From NCBI GenBank assembly GCA_018609925.1, contig JAHEOG010000054.1:1-7104 (forward strand): a DNA stretch of 7,104 nucleotides, in the 5' to 3' direction. The DNA comes from Gammaproteobacteria bacterium. GTDB lineage: Bacteria; Pseudomonadota; Gammaproteobacteria; Thiohalorhabdales; Thiohalorhabdaceae. Both the position numbers and the translations under genes were made by a program. The notes beneath the pieces are model-generated. The model was given only the letters and a program-made list of their open reading frames with translations, searched no databases and was not told the DNA's origin. Positions 1 to 6,220 of this stretch are shown in pieces. Numbering within the stretch: the stretch's first letter is position 1; every line of letters starts with the position of its first letter.

Positions 1-412
1 CGCCGAGCTGGCGGCGACCGGGCTGGTGCAGGGGCAGGCCGGCCTGGAGCTCTACTTCATGTGCGAGCTGCCGGCCAACGTCATCAGGGCCGAGGCGTTT
101 GCCGAGGTCTTCGACGGCTTCTCCATCGGCTCCAACGACCTCACCCAGCTCACCCTGGGGGTGGACCGGGACTCGGCGCTGGTGGCGCCGCTGTTCAACG
201 AGCGCGACGAAGCGGTGCAGCGCTTCATCGCCGAGGCCATCGCCCGGGTCAAGGCGAGCGGCGCCAAGGTCGGGATCTGCGGCCAGGCCCCCAGCGACTA
301 CCCCGAGTTCGCCCGCTTCCTGGTGGACGCCGGGATCGATTCCATCTCCGTCAATCCCGACGCCATGGCCACCACCGCTCGCACCCTTCAGGAGCAGGGA
401 GGAAAGGCGTGA
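1..412 (+). CDS. ppsA: Phosphoenolpyruvate synthase, C-terminal end (partial)
   Basis: This is the 3' end of PEP synthase (pyruvate, water dikinase), the cytoplasmic enzyme that converts pyruvate and ATP to PEP, AMP and phosphate for gluconeogenesis. The frame is already open at base 2 and gives 136 residues to the TGA at 410-412, out of about 790 in a full protein. The fragment is the end of the PEP-utilising TIM-barrel domain. It contains the blocks MCELPAN, DGFSIGSNDLTQLTLGVDRDS and GICGQAPSD. The Cys in GICGQ (codon 278-280) corresponds to the catalytic proton-donor Cys of the family. The SNDLTQ and GVDRDS blocks match enterobacterial PpsA closely, as opposed to pyruvate phosphate dikinase or enzyme I. 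The 5' part lies outside the window. It is the only clearly central-metabolism gene here. I am confident of the identity. Confidence 0.96.
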   Translation, partial: AELAATGLVQGQAGLELYFMCELPANVIRAEAFAEVFDGFSIGSNDLTQLTLGVDRDSALVAPLFNERDEAVQRFIAEAIARVKASGAKVGICGQAPSDYPEFARFLVDAGIDSISVNPDAMATTARTLQEQGGKA

Positions 413-513
413 GGCGGGATTCCCCTGTTCCCGTGGGCTCCACCATGGATCGGGGCAATGCCGTTCCGCGCGTTGAAACCGGCATCCTTTACCCCGCGTA
501 GAGGCGGATTCCC
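407..513. repeat. Imperfect direct repeat flanking the ppsA-DUF2063 gap
   Basis: The word GCGTGAGGCGGGATTCCC (407-424) recurs as GCGTAGAGGCGGATTCCC (496-513). The copies start 89 bases apart and differ by an A inserted after GCGT and one fewer G in the GGG run. The first copy includes the ppsA stop codon. It may be a short local duplication, a pair of protein-binding sites, or chance in GC-rich DNA. No function is shown. Confidence 0.35.
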
Positions 514-567
514 AGCCAGGTGCGGCCGGGCCTAAGCGGGCCTTGTCCCTACGGAGAGCGATACCCT
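413..567. other. Intergenic gap with an imperfect direct repeat
   Basis: This 155-base stretch between ppsA and the DUF2063 gene has no credible coding sequence. It is flanked by two near-identical 18-base words (407-424 and 496-513) that differ by the position of one inserted base. A TTGAAA at 473-478 resembles a -35 box, but there is no convincing -10 box about 17 bases downstream. The 5-bp inverted pair CGGGA (415-419) and TCCCG (429-433), just after the ppsA stop, has no T-tract and is too weak to call a terminator. Confidence 0.4.
553..556 (+). promoter_or_regulatory. Ribosome binding site for the DUF2063 gene
   Basis: GGAG lies 11 bases before the ATG at 568 (a GAGAG reading sits slightly closer). 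The open frame reaches further upstream, to about 520, but no site this good precedes those alternatives and the family's conserved part begins after residue 14. The ATG at 568 is therefore preferred. Confidence 0.5.
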
Positions 568-1362
568 ATGAGCGCCCATCACAGTGACGACCCGGAGGTC
601 CCCCCCTCCCTGCGCGCCCAGCAGGAGGCGATGACCGCCTATCTCCGGGACCCTAGGCGCAACCCTGCGCCACGGGGCCTGGAGGGGCGAGGAGGTGGGG
701 TCTACCGCGAGCTGATCTACAACAATCTGGCGGGCTTCCTGGCCAACAACTTCCCCGTCCTCCGGCGGATTTTGGGGGATGAAGACTGGGATGCCCTGGT
801 GGCCGACTTCCTGGGGGAGCACCGGGCCAAGACCCCCTACTTCCTGGAGATCGGCCGCGAGCTCCTGGATTACCTGGCCGAGGGGCGTACCCCGCGGCCC
901 GGAGATCCTCCCTTCCTCTGGGAGCTGGCCCACTACGAGTGGGTGGAGCTGGCGCTTTGGGTGGCCGAGGAGGAGATCCCCAGCGTGGGGGTGGACGCTG
1001 ATGGCGACCTGATCCGGGGTCGCCCGGTGGTGTCGCCCCTGGCTTGGCTGTTGTGCTACCGGTTCCCCGTGCACCGGATCGGGCCCGAATTCCGGCCCGA
1101 GGCCCCATCGCCCGAGCCCACCTTCCTGGTGGTGTACCGGGATCGCCGCGACGACGTGGGCTTCCTGGAGGTCAACGCTGTGACGGCGCGGCTCCTGGAG
1201 CTCCTGCGCGCGGGGGAGGGGCCCAGCGGGGAGGCCCTGTTGCAACGGATCGCCGGGGAGATCGGCCATCCTCAGCCGGACCAGGTGGTGACCGCCGGTG
1301 CCGAAATCCTGGCCGACCTCCGGGCTCGGGATATCCTCGCCGGGGCCGAGGCGTTCGGTTAG
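568..1362 (+). CDS. HvfC/DUF2063 family protein (putative DNA-binding domain-containing protein, BufC-like)
   Basis: This 264-residue soluble protein belongs to the DUF2063/HvfC family (gonococcal NGO1945 type). The N-terminal helical domain spans about residues 15-105 and carries the family blocks VYRELIYNNLAGFLANNFPVL (around 45-65), DEDWDALVADFL and KTPYFLEI. It is followed by the WELAHYEWVELAL segment and a C-terminal domain (about 145-264) with FLVVYRDR and NAVTARLLELL. No signal peptide, membrane segment or cysteine cluster is seen. In known systems HvfC/BufC partners a DUF692 (MNIO) enzyme that modifies cysteine-containing precursor peptides such as bufferins, and the 'DNA-binding' label comes only from the fold. 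Here neither a DUF692 gene nor a precursor gene is adjacent: ppsA is upstream and a convergent kinase gene is downstream. The family is clear, but the function in this setting is unknown. Confidence 0.88.
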   Translation: MSAHHSDDPEVPPSLRAQQEAMTAYLRDPRRNPAPRGLEGRGGGVYRELIYNNLAGFLANNFPVLRRILGDEDWDALVADFLGEHRAKTPYFLEIGRELLDYLAEGRTPRPGDPPFLWELAHYEWVELALWVAEEEIPSVGVDADGDLIRGRPVVSPLAWLLCYRFPVHRIGPEFRPEAPSPEPTFLVVYRDRRDDVGFLEVNAVTARLLELLRAGEGPSGEALLQRIAGEIGHPQPDQVVTAGAEILADLRARDILAGAEAFG

Positions 1363-1423
1363 GGGGGCTCCGTGCTCGGTGCGACCGCTCGCCCGGCAAT
1401 GCGGGCAGGCGGCGGCTCCGGAA

Positions 1424-2083
1424 TCAGGCGTCCACGGTGGGGGACTCCTCCGAGGGGCCGTCCGAAGACGGGGCCCGGACGCGGGCCGCCCCGTGGCAGA
1501 TCCCGCTGTACAGGGCCTGCTGCAGGAGCTTGCCCTGCTGGGTATGGAAGACCCAGGTCTCGCCCCGGAAATCCGCGACAAAGTCGGGGAAGGCCGGGTC
1601 CACGACCTCATGCTCCGTCAGCTTGGCGAGGTGGACGGCTCCCGGGGTGAGCTCGGCCGCTTTGACCAGGACTAGGCGCTCGGCGGCGAGCTTCCGCGCC
1701 AGCCAAGCGGCCAGGCTGTCGGAGGTAACCGACCAGCTCGCGGGGATATCCTGAGCGGTGGCCACTGGGGCAACTGGCAACCAGACGGGCACCTGGGCCT
1801 GCTCGCGGGTGCGGTGGAGCTCCGCGGTGGTGGCGGCAGGGACCAGGTCCGACCGAAGGCCGGTCATCATCAGCCCGTATTGCTCCATGGCCCGCAAAGC
1901 CATGGCGTGCGCGGCCCCGTCGTCGAACCCCCACCGTCCCTGGGCTTCCCGGATCTGATCGGCGAAGGGACCGCCCCCCGGGACGATGACGGCCTCTCCT
2001 CCCCCGTAACAGGCTAGGATGTCCAGCCAGTGATCCAGCTCGCCCCGATCGGCGAGGCTTCCCCCCAGCTTAACTACCCACAC
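1424..2083 (-). CDS. mfnE: Amino acid kinase family protein, MfnE-like furan phosphate kinase
   Basis: This is a 219-residue amino-acid-kinase fold protein. The N-terminal VVKLGGSL (residues 3-10) is the phosphate-binding loop with its Lys. VIVPGGGPFADQ (around 33-44) is the second glycine-rich loop. TSDSLAAWLARKL followed by VLVKAAEL is the late Asp/Lys nucleotide-site region. Its size and sequence resemble the aspartokinase/uridylate-kinase relatives found in C1-cofactor clusters (COG2054). In methanogens, MfnE phosphorylates (5-aminomethyl-3-furyl)methyl phosphate to the diphosphate, the activated furan used for methanofuran. By context this protein should do the same for methylofuran; that is inference. 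I chose the GTG at 2083 because AAGGAG lies 7 bases before it and the protein then begins right at the kinase motif. A GTG at 2107 lacks a ribosome site. The gene overlaps the end of pabB by 14 bases. The hydrophilic Ser/Glu-rich tail is unlike the core. Confidence 0.8.
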   Translation of the reverse strand: MWVVKLGGSLADRGELDHWLDILACYGGGEAVIVPGGGPFADQIREAQGRWGFDDGAAHAMALRAMEQYGLMMTGLRSDLVPAATTAELHRTREQAQVPVWLPVAPVATAQDIPASWSVTSDSLAAWLARKLAAERLVLVKAAELTPGAVHLAKLTEHEVVDPAFPDFVADFRGETWVFHTQQGKLLQQALYSGICHGAARVRAPSSDGPSEESPTVDA

Positions 2084-3467
2084 CTTCGGTCTCCTTGGCT
2101 CCAGCACTGGCGGCCCGGATCAGGCTCTGCATGCCCCGGGCCTTGTCGAAGGTCTCCTGGTATTCGGCCTCCAGCTCGGAATCGGCGACGATGCCGCCTC
2201 CCGCCCAGAAGCGGATCCTCTCTTGGGAGTAGATCAGGGTGCGGATGGCGATATTGGTGTCCATGGTGCCGTTGAAGCCGATGTACCCGATGGCTCCGCA
2301 ATAGACCCCGCGCCGGTGGGGCTCCAGCTCCTCGATGATCTCCATGGCCCGGACCTTGGGGGCCCCGGTAACCGACCCGCCAGGGAAGCACCCGCGCAGA
2401 ACATCGGCGGCGGTGCAGCCGGAGCGTAGCCGACCGGTCACGGTGCTGACGAGGTGGTGTACCGTGGCGTAGCTCTCGATCCGGAACAGCTCGGGGACCC
2501 GTACCTCCGAGCAGGTCTTGCTGAGGTCGTTGCGCAACAGGTCCACGATCATGACGTTCTCGGCGCGGTCCTTGGCGCTGGCGGCCAGCTCCTCGGTCAA
2601 CACCCGGTCCCGCTCGGGGTCGTCGGAGCGCGGTCGCGTCCCCTTGATGGGTCGGGTCTCAACCCGCTGGTCGCTGATCTGGAGGAAGCGCTCCGGAGAA
2701 GAGGACAACACCTGAACCTGCGGGAAGTTGAGGAACCCGGAAAAGGGGGCGGGGCTAAGCCGGCGCAGCGTGCGATAGGCGGTCCAGGCGTTGCCCCGGG
2801 CCGGGGCCGCGAAGCGCTGGGCAAGATTGACCTGGTAGCAGTCACCCCCGTGGATGTAGCGCTGGATGCGCCGGAAGCGGTCAGCGTACCCCTCGGGGTC
2901 CAGGTTGGAGGTGGCCTCGCCAGTCACCTGGAAGGGCTCTCGCTTCCCCCCCTGGCCGGGCCGGGCAAAGCGGCGCTTGAGGTGGCGCCAGCGCCGCCGC
3001 GTGGCGGGATCCCGGCCCTGACCAACCAGGAAGGTTCGCCGGTCCCCGTGATCGTTGACCACGGCCCAGTCGTAGACCCCCAGGGCCATTTCGGGGGTGT
3101 CCTCGGCGTCCTCCGCGATGGTCGGCAGGTCCTCGAGCCGGCGCGCCAGGTCGTAGCCGAAGTACCCGATGGCCCCTCCGGGAAACGGCAGCCCCAGTCC
3201 GGAAGCGGGCTCCAGGACGCGGGCGAGCAAGGCGAAAGGGTCCTCCCGTGAGCGCTCGTTTTCCTCTCGTCCCCGGATCTCGGTAACCGCTCCTTGGGTG
3301 ATCAGCACGGTGCCGGGGTCCGCCGCCAGGATGTCGTAGCGGCCCTGCTGGATGAAGGGGCGCCCGCTGTCCAAGAAGACCGCCCACGGCCAATCGGCGA
3401 TCCCCTCGAACAGCGTTTCGCTGTCCGGACGGTAGGGAAGCTCCTCAACCTTGGGAAAGGTGGTCAC
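2070..3467 (-). CDS. pabB: Aminodeoxychorismate synthase component I
   Basis: PabB converts chorismate to 4-amino-4-deoxychorismate, using ammonia from a PabA/TrpG amidotransferase; PabC then releases p-aminobenzoate. The 465-residue product has an N-terminal domain (with GGAIGYFGYDLARRLE around residues 97-112) and a chorismate-binding domain (about 190-453). The latter contains CYQVNLAQRF, SPERFL, PIKGTRPR (around 273-280), VDLLRNDLSKTC, GGSVTGAPK (around 363-371) and GGGIVADSE. The Lys in PIKGT (residue 275) is the PabB hallmark; anthranilate synthase normally has Ala there. No PabA or PabC domain is fused. The GTG at 3467 is chosen because AGGAGG lies 5 bases upstream; an ATG far upstream would add 64 low-complexity residues inside the previous gene. 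It overlaps that gene by 23 bases. pABA feeds both folate and H4MPT, and this position points to H4MPT. Confidence 0.93.
   Translation of the reverse strand: MTTFPKVEELPYRPDSETLFEGIADWPWAVFLDSGRPFIQQGRYDILAADPGTVLITQGAVTEIRGREENERSREDPFALLARVLEPASGLGLPFPGGAIGYFGYDLARRLEDLPTIAEDAEDTPEMALGVYDWAVVNDHGDRRTFLVGQGRDPATRRRWRHLKRRFARPGQGGKREPFQVTGEATSNLDPEGYADRFRRIQRYIHGGDCYQVNLAQRFAAPARGNAWTAYRTLRRLSPAPFSGFLNFPQVQVLSSSPERFLQISDQRVETRPIKGTRPRSDDPERDRVLTEELAASAKDRAENVMIVDLLRNDLSKTCSEVRVPELFRIESYATVHHLVSTVTGRLRSGCTAADVLRGCFPGGSVTGAPKVRAMEIIEELEPHRRGVYCGAIGYIGFNGTMDTNIAIRTLIYSQERIRFWAGGGIVADSELEAEYQETFDKARGMQSLIRAASAGAKETEGVGS
2091..2096 (-). promoter_or_regulatory. Ribosome binding site for the amino acid kinase gene
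   Basis: AAGGAG on the minus strand lies 7 bases before the GTG at 2083, within the 3' end of pabB. It favours that GTG over the one at 2107. Confidence 0.65.
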
Positions 3468-4530
3468 CGCTTCCTCCTGCGGGCTCGCCGGCCCCTCCCG
3501 GCTCACGGGACAGCAGCCGGGCCACCGCCACCGCCGGGGCCTCTTCGGCCAGACGAACGGTCGAGCCGGGGCCGAGGGCCTCCTCCAGCTCTCGGCAGGG
3601 ACGTCCCAGGCGGGCCGCCAGCCGCCGGGCGAGAAAGGCCCCCGCGCCCGCTGCGACAATCGGGGCCTCGCTCGGGATCCCGGCCCCGGACAGAACCTGA
3701 GCGCCCCCGGCGTAAAGTCCCGCCAGCTGGCACTCGGCCAGATAGGCGGCGAGCTGGCGCCAGGCCTCGGCGGGAGCCCTGTCGAAATCGCGGCCCACCA
3801 TCCGCGCTAGGCGTCGGGCGCTGTCCGCGGGGCTCTTGCCCGCTCCGTCGGGGGTGTCCAGGTGGTCCGCGTCCTCCGTTAGCTCCCCGGTGAGTCGATG
3901 GACGTCGGCGCTGGTGGCGAAGATCTCCGCCATGAGCGGCACCCACTCGCCCTGGAATGGGACCCGTTCGGTCAAAGCCAGCACCGGGGTCCGGACGATC
4001 CCGGTGTAGACCAGCTCGCCGCCCGCCAGCCGGGCCGCGTCGTCCTTGCCCCGGGGCTTGGGCTCACCCCCTGAGAGGGGGATTAGGTCGGAGGTCGTGC
4101 TGCCGATGTCCACCAGCAGGCCCTCGCCCAGCCGGTTGGCGGCGAGGGTCGCGGTGGCGTGCCAGTTGGCGGAGGCCACCGCTTGCGGCCAGTGGATGGC
4201 CGCCTCCGGATCCAGAAAGCCCTTGGGACCGGCGTAGATTCGGATCTCGGCCCCGGGGAGACACGCCGCTACAGCCTCCACCAGGGCTTGCACGCCTTCC
4301 GCCCGGCTGGCAAAGGCGTCCACAAGCTCACCGGTCATAGTAACCGCGTGGATGGGAGCGTCCCCCAGCTCCGATACGGCCCGTTCCAGAACCTCGCCGA
4401 GGCGCTCCGGACCCTGCCATAGGGGGCAGGCGAGGCGGACCACGGCACTTACCTCGCCCGTGGGGTCCAGCCGCGCTCCCTTGAGGTGGGCGCCGCCGAT
4501 ATCCCAACCGAGGATCGGCCTATCCGGCAC
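3445..4530 (-). CDS. mfnF: Hydantoinase/oxoprolinase-like H4MPT-linked C1 transfer pathway protein, MfnF-like (COG1548)
   Basis: This 361-residue protein has an actin-like/hydantoinase-A type ATPase fold. The N-terminal GWDIGGAHLKGA (residues 8-19) is the first phosphate loop and DIGSTTSDLIPL (around 141-152) is the second. GGELVYTGIVRTPV (around 170-183) and AAGAGAFLARRLA (around 293-305) are further family blocks. This matches the family annotated as 'probable H4MPT-linked C1 transfer pathway protein'. Its archaeal member MfnF joins the activated aminomethylfuran diphosphate to the phenolic oxygen of gamma-glutamyl-tyramine. Bacterial methylofuran is reported to use tyrosine, so the acceptor may differ. 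The GTG at 4530 (GGAG 7 bases upstream) gives a product beginning at the conserved loop. The open frame continues upstream only as a shadow of the ATP-grasp gene, which this gene overlaps by 11 bases. The stop lies 23 bases inside pabB. The family is secure; the exact reaction is inferred. Confidence 0.88.
   Translation of the reverse strand: MPDRPILGWDIGGAHLKGARLDPTGEVSAVVRLACPLWQGPERLGEVLERAVSELGDAPIHAVTMTGELVDAFASRAEGVQALVEAVAACLPGAEIRIYAGPKGFLDPEAAIHWPQAVASANWHATATLAANRLGEGLLVDIGSTTSDLIPLSGGEPKPRGKDDAARLAGGELVYTGIVRTPVLALTERVPFQGEWVPLMAEIFATSADVHRLTGELTEDADHLDTPDGAGKSPADSARRLARMVGRDFDRAPAEAWRQLAAYLAECQLAGLYAGGAQVLSGAGIPSEAPIVAAGAGAFLARRLAARLGRPCRELEEALGPGSTVRLAEEAPAVAVARLLSREPGGAGEPAGGSGDHLSQG
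3473..3478 (-). promoter_or_regulatory. Strong ribosome binding site for pabB
   Basis: A perfect AGGAGG on the minus strand ends 5 bases before the GTG at 3467. It lies inside the last codons of the upstream mfnF-like gene. It decides the pabB start against the ATG nearly 200 bases further upstream. Confidence 0.8.
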
Positions 4531-5536
4531 GGTCGGTCTCCAGCGAGATCGGAACGGCCTCCCTGGGGCGCGGCTCCTCATGCGGCATCCGCCGGTTGCG
4601 GGCGAGCTCCAGCAGCCAGGCGCCGGGGTTGGCTCCCAGGGCATCGTGCAGCCCCGCGTAGGAGGTGGTGGGCCGGGGATTGACCTCCAGGATCCGGGGC
4701 CCGTCGGAGGCGAGCACCAGATCCACGCCGACATAGCCCCACAGTCCCGGAACCGCCGCCGCCACGGCCTGGCCCAGCCGGGCCAGGGTGCCGTCGTCGG
4801 CCCGGCTGTTGACGGTACAGCCCCGGAAGCGGAAGCCACCCCCGTCCTGGGTCAGCCACTGCCGGTTGACGCTCAGCAGCCGGCTCCGACCCCCGGCGCA
4901 GAGGAGGCTCAGGCTGACTGGCTCGCCCGGGACAAAGGCCTGGACCACCGGCTCCGGCGGGCCGGGGGAGAGCCCCCGGGGGAGACCGTGCCAGGGACCG
5001 TTCACCAGGCGAACGCCGTCACACCCCACCCCGTCCTCCGGTTTGACCACCCAGGGCCCCGGCTCGCCGGGGCCCAGATGGGAGGCTGGGCGGGTCGCCA
5101 CCGTGGCGATCCCCGCGGCCCCCAAGCGGGCGGCTGTAGCTCCCTTGCCGGTGGCGATCCGTACGGCCTCCGGGTGGCAGCCCAGTAGGCGGCGGCCCCG
5201 ACGCCGGATGGCCCGGCTCAGGCCCTCCAAGAGCGCCCCGCTCTCTGGTGCCACCGGGAGCACGGCCTGCGCTGCGTGGACTTCACGATCCCAGGCCCGG
5301 CCCCGCTCCGAACGGGTGCCCACCCACCGGATGCGGGCCGACAGGCCCGGATCCGGTAGCCGGCGGTCCCGCAACGTGGTTACCGCCGCCCCGGCTTCGG
5401 CCAGGTCCCGGACCAAAGCCCTCACCATGAGGTCGCCCTCCCGGACCAATGCCTCGTCGGGCCGTGCTTCCGCTATGCCGCCGCCGCTAATATGCTCATA
5501 GACCAGCACGCGGGGTGGAGGGCCCTTGGACGTCAT
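4520..5536 (-). CDS. ATP-grasp domain protein of the C1-cofactor cluster, MfnD-like glutamate ligase
   Basis: This is a 338-residue ATP-grasp ligase. The N-terminal RVLVYEHISGGG is the typical opening of this cluster-associated subfamily. ATP-grasp core motifs are WVVKPEDGVGCDG (around 162-174, with the ATP-binding Lys), PVVQAFVPGEPVSLSLL (around 196-212), YVGVDLVL (around 268-275) and ILEVNPRPTTSY (around 282-293). The Asp, Glu and Asn in the last two bind metal. These enzymes join a carboxylate to an amine through an acyl phosphate. Archaeal MfnD makes gamma-glutamyl-tyramine. Here the likely job is adding glutamate to the tyrosine or tyramine part of methylofuran, or extending its polyglutamate tail; the sequence cannot decide. 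The ATG at 5536 fits the family N-terminus, but a GTG at 5509 is possible. It is the first gene of the minus-strand run, and its start overlaps the divergent hisA-like start. Confidence 0.85.
   Translation of the reverse strand: MTSKGPPPRVLVYEHISGGGIAEARPDEALVREGDLMVRALVRDLAEAGAAVTTLRDRRLPDPGLSARIRWVGTRSERGRAWDREVHAAQAVLPVAPESGALLEGLSRAIRRRGRRLLGCHPEAVRIATGKGATAARLGAAGIATVATRPASHLGPGEPGPWVVKPEDGVGCDGVRLVNGPWHGLPRGLSPGPPEPVVQAFVPGEPVSLSLLCAGGRSRLLSVNRQWLTQDGGGFRFRGCTVNSRADDGTLARLGQAVAAAVPGLWGYVGVDLVLASDGPRILEVNPRPTTSYAGLHDALGANPGAWLLELARNRRMPHEEPRPREAVPISLETDRAG
4538..4541 (-). promoter_or_regulatory. Ribosome binding site for the mfnF-like gene
   Basis: GGAG on the minus strand lies 7 bases before the GTG at 4530, inside the end of the ATP-grasp gene. 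It supports that GTG and translational coupling of the two genes. Confidence 0.5.
5488..5493 (+). promoter_or_regulatory. Possible -10 element for the hisA-like gene
   Basis: TAATAT sits in a short AT-rich patch (5487-5503) of an otherwise GC-rich region, about 33 bases before the TTG at 5526. It matches the consensus -10 at 4 of 6 positions. No good -35 is seen. The patch also encodes the conserved EHIS of the ATP-grasp protein, so it may be purely coding. Confidence 0.2.
5517..5521 (+). promoter_or_regulatory. Ribosome binding site deciding the TTG start of the hisA-like gene
   Basis: GGAGG lies 4 bases before the TTG at 5526. That is a slightly short spacing, but it is the only good site near this end. 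It supports a TTG start that gives the family's N-terminus MDVIPVVDL. Confidence 0.55.
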
Positions 5537-6215
5537 ACCGGTGGTCGACCTCATGGACGGGCGGGCGGTGCGGGCCCGGGGCGGGCAGCGGGAGGAGTAC
5601 CGGCCGCTGGCGAGCCGACTGTGCCCCGACGGTCGCGCCGAGACCCTGGTAGCCGCCCTGCGCAGGTGCTATCCGATCGAGCGCCTCTATATCGCCGACC
5701 TGGACGCCATCCGGGGCTTGGGCTCCCAGGAGGAGCGGATCCTTGGCCTCCAGCGGTGCCATCCGGACCTGGAGCTGTGGGTGGACGCCGGCATCGGCGA
5801 CGAGCGGTCACTGGATCGCCTCCTCGATCACGGTCTGACCCCGGTTCTGGGCTCGGAGAGCCTACCCGCCGCGGATCTCCTGGAGGGGGCTCTGGGTCGC
5901 TGCCAGCCCGTGCTGTCCTTGGACTACCTTGACGACGCCTTCCAGGGCCCGCTCGGGCTCGACCAAGATCCCGCCCGCTGGCCCGCACGGGTGGTCGTCA
6001 TGACCCTGGCCCGGGTGGGCGCGGCCCAGGGCCCGGATCTCGCTGCCCTGGAGCAGATCCGGTCCCTCAAGCCGGGAGCTCGCCTCTATGCCGCCGGCGG
6101 TGTGCGCCACGGAGCCGACCTGGAGCGCCTGGCCGGTGTCGGCGCCGAGGGCGCCCTGGTGGCCACTGCCCTCCACGAGGGGCGGCTCGACGCCTGGCTC
6201 TGCCGGCAAGGCTGA
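5526..6215 (+). CDS. HisA/HisF-related TIM-barrel protein (COG1411 type)
   Basis: This 229-residue protein is related to phosphoribosylformimino-AICAR-phosphate isomerase (HisA) but differs from true HisA. It opens with VIPVVDLMDGRAVRA, whose Asp8 matches the HisA catalytic Asp. It then has YIADLDAI (55-62), LWVDAGI (84-90), VLGSESL (107-113), LSLDY (130-134, whose Asp133 fits the second catalytic position), YAAGGVR (188-194, a phosphate-binding loop) and a final strand with ATALHEGRL. It is a little shorter than HisA (about 245) and lacks histidine-gene neighbours. Proteins of this kind recur in H4MPT/methylofuran clusters, where a sugar-phosphate isomerisation or related TIM-barrel step is plausible but, to my knowledge, not established. 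It is the only plus-strand gene in the cluster. Its 5' end overlaps the divergent ATP-grasp start by 11 bases, and its stop is 5 bases from the convergent citG-like stop. The fold is secure; the role is unknown. Confidence 0.85.
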   Translation: MDVIPVVDLMDGRAVRARGGQREEYRPLASRLCPDGRAETLVAALRRCYPIERLYIADLDAIRGLGSQEERILGLQRCHPDLELWVDAGIGDERSLDRLLDHGLTPVLGSESLPAADLLEGALGRCQPVLSLDYLDDAFQGPLGLDQDPARWPARVVVMTLARVGAAQGPDLAALEQIRSLKPGARLYAAGGVRHGADLERLAGVGAEGALVATALHEGRLDAWLCRQG

Positions 6216-6220
6216 GCCGG

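Noticed and set aside
1391..1406. Possible hairpin terminator (GCCCG, 6-base loop, CGGGC) in the convergent gap at 1363-1423
   Set aside because: The stem is only 5 bp, with no T-tract on either strand, and such pairs are common in DNA this GC-rich.
532..1611. Long minus-strand open frame (about 359 codons) opposite the DUF2063 gene
   Set aside because: Its translation is rich in Gly, Pro, Arg and His with no recognisable family. The opposite strand has clear conserved DUF2063 blocks. It is a high-GC shadow.
2454..3251. Plus-strand open frame of about 265 codons inside pabB
   Set aside because: It is antisense to conserved PabB motifs, has no ribosome site or family match, and is explained by GC-rich codon usage.
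3468..3659. 64-residue N-terminal extension of PabB from an upstream ATG
   Set aside because: The segment is Arg/Pro/Trp-rich, lies wholly inside the mfnF-like gene, and is replaced by a GTG with a perfect ribosome site.
4531..4839. 103-residue N-terminal extension of the mfnF-like protein
   Set aside because: It overlaps conserved ATP-grasp coding sequence in another frame. The family starts at the GWDIGGAH loop, right after the GTG at 4530.
6216..6220. Bidirectional terminator between the hisA-like and citG-like genes
   Set aside because: The gap is only 5 bases. I found no stable hairpin with a T-run around it, which leaves read-through in both directions possible.
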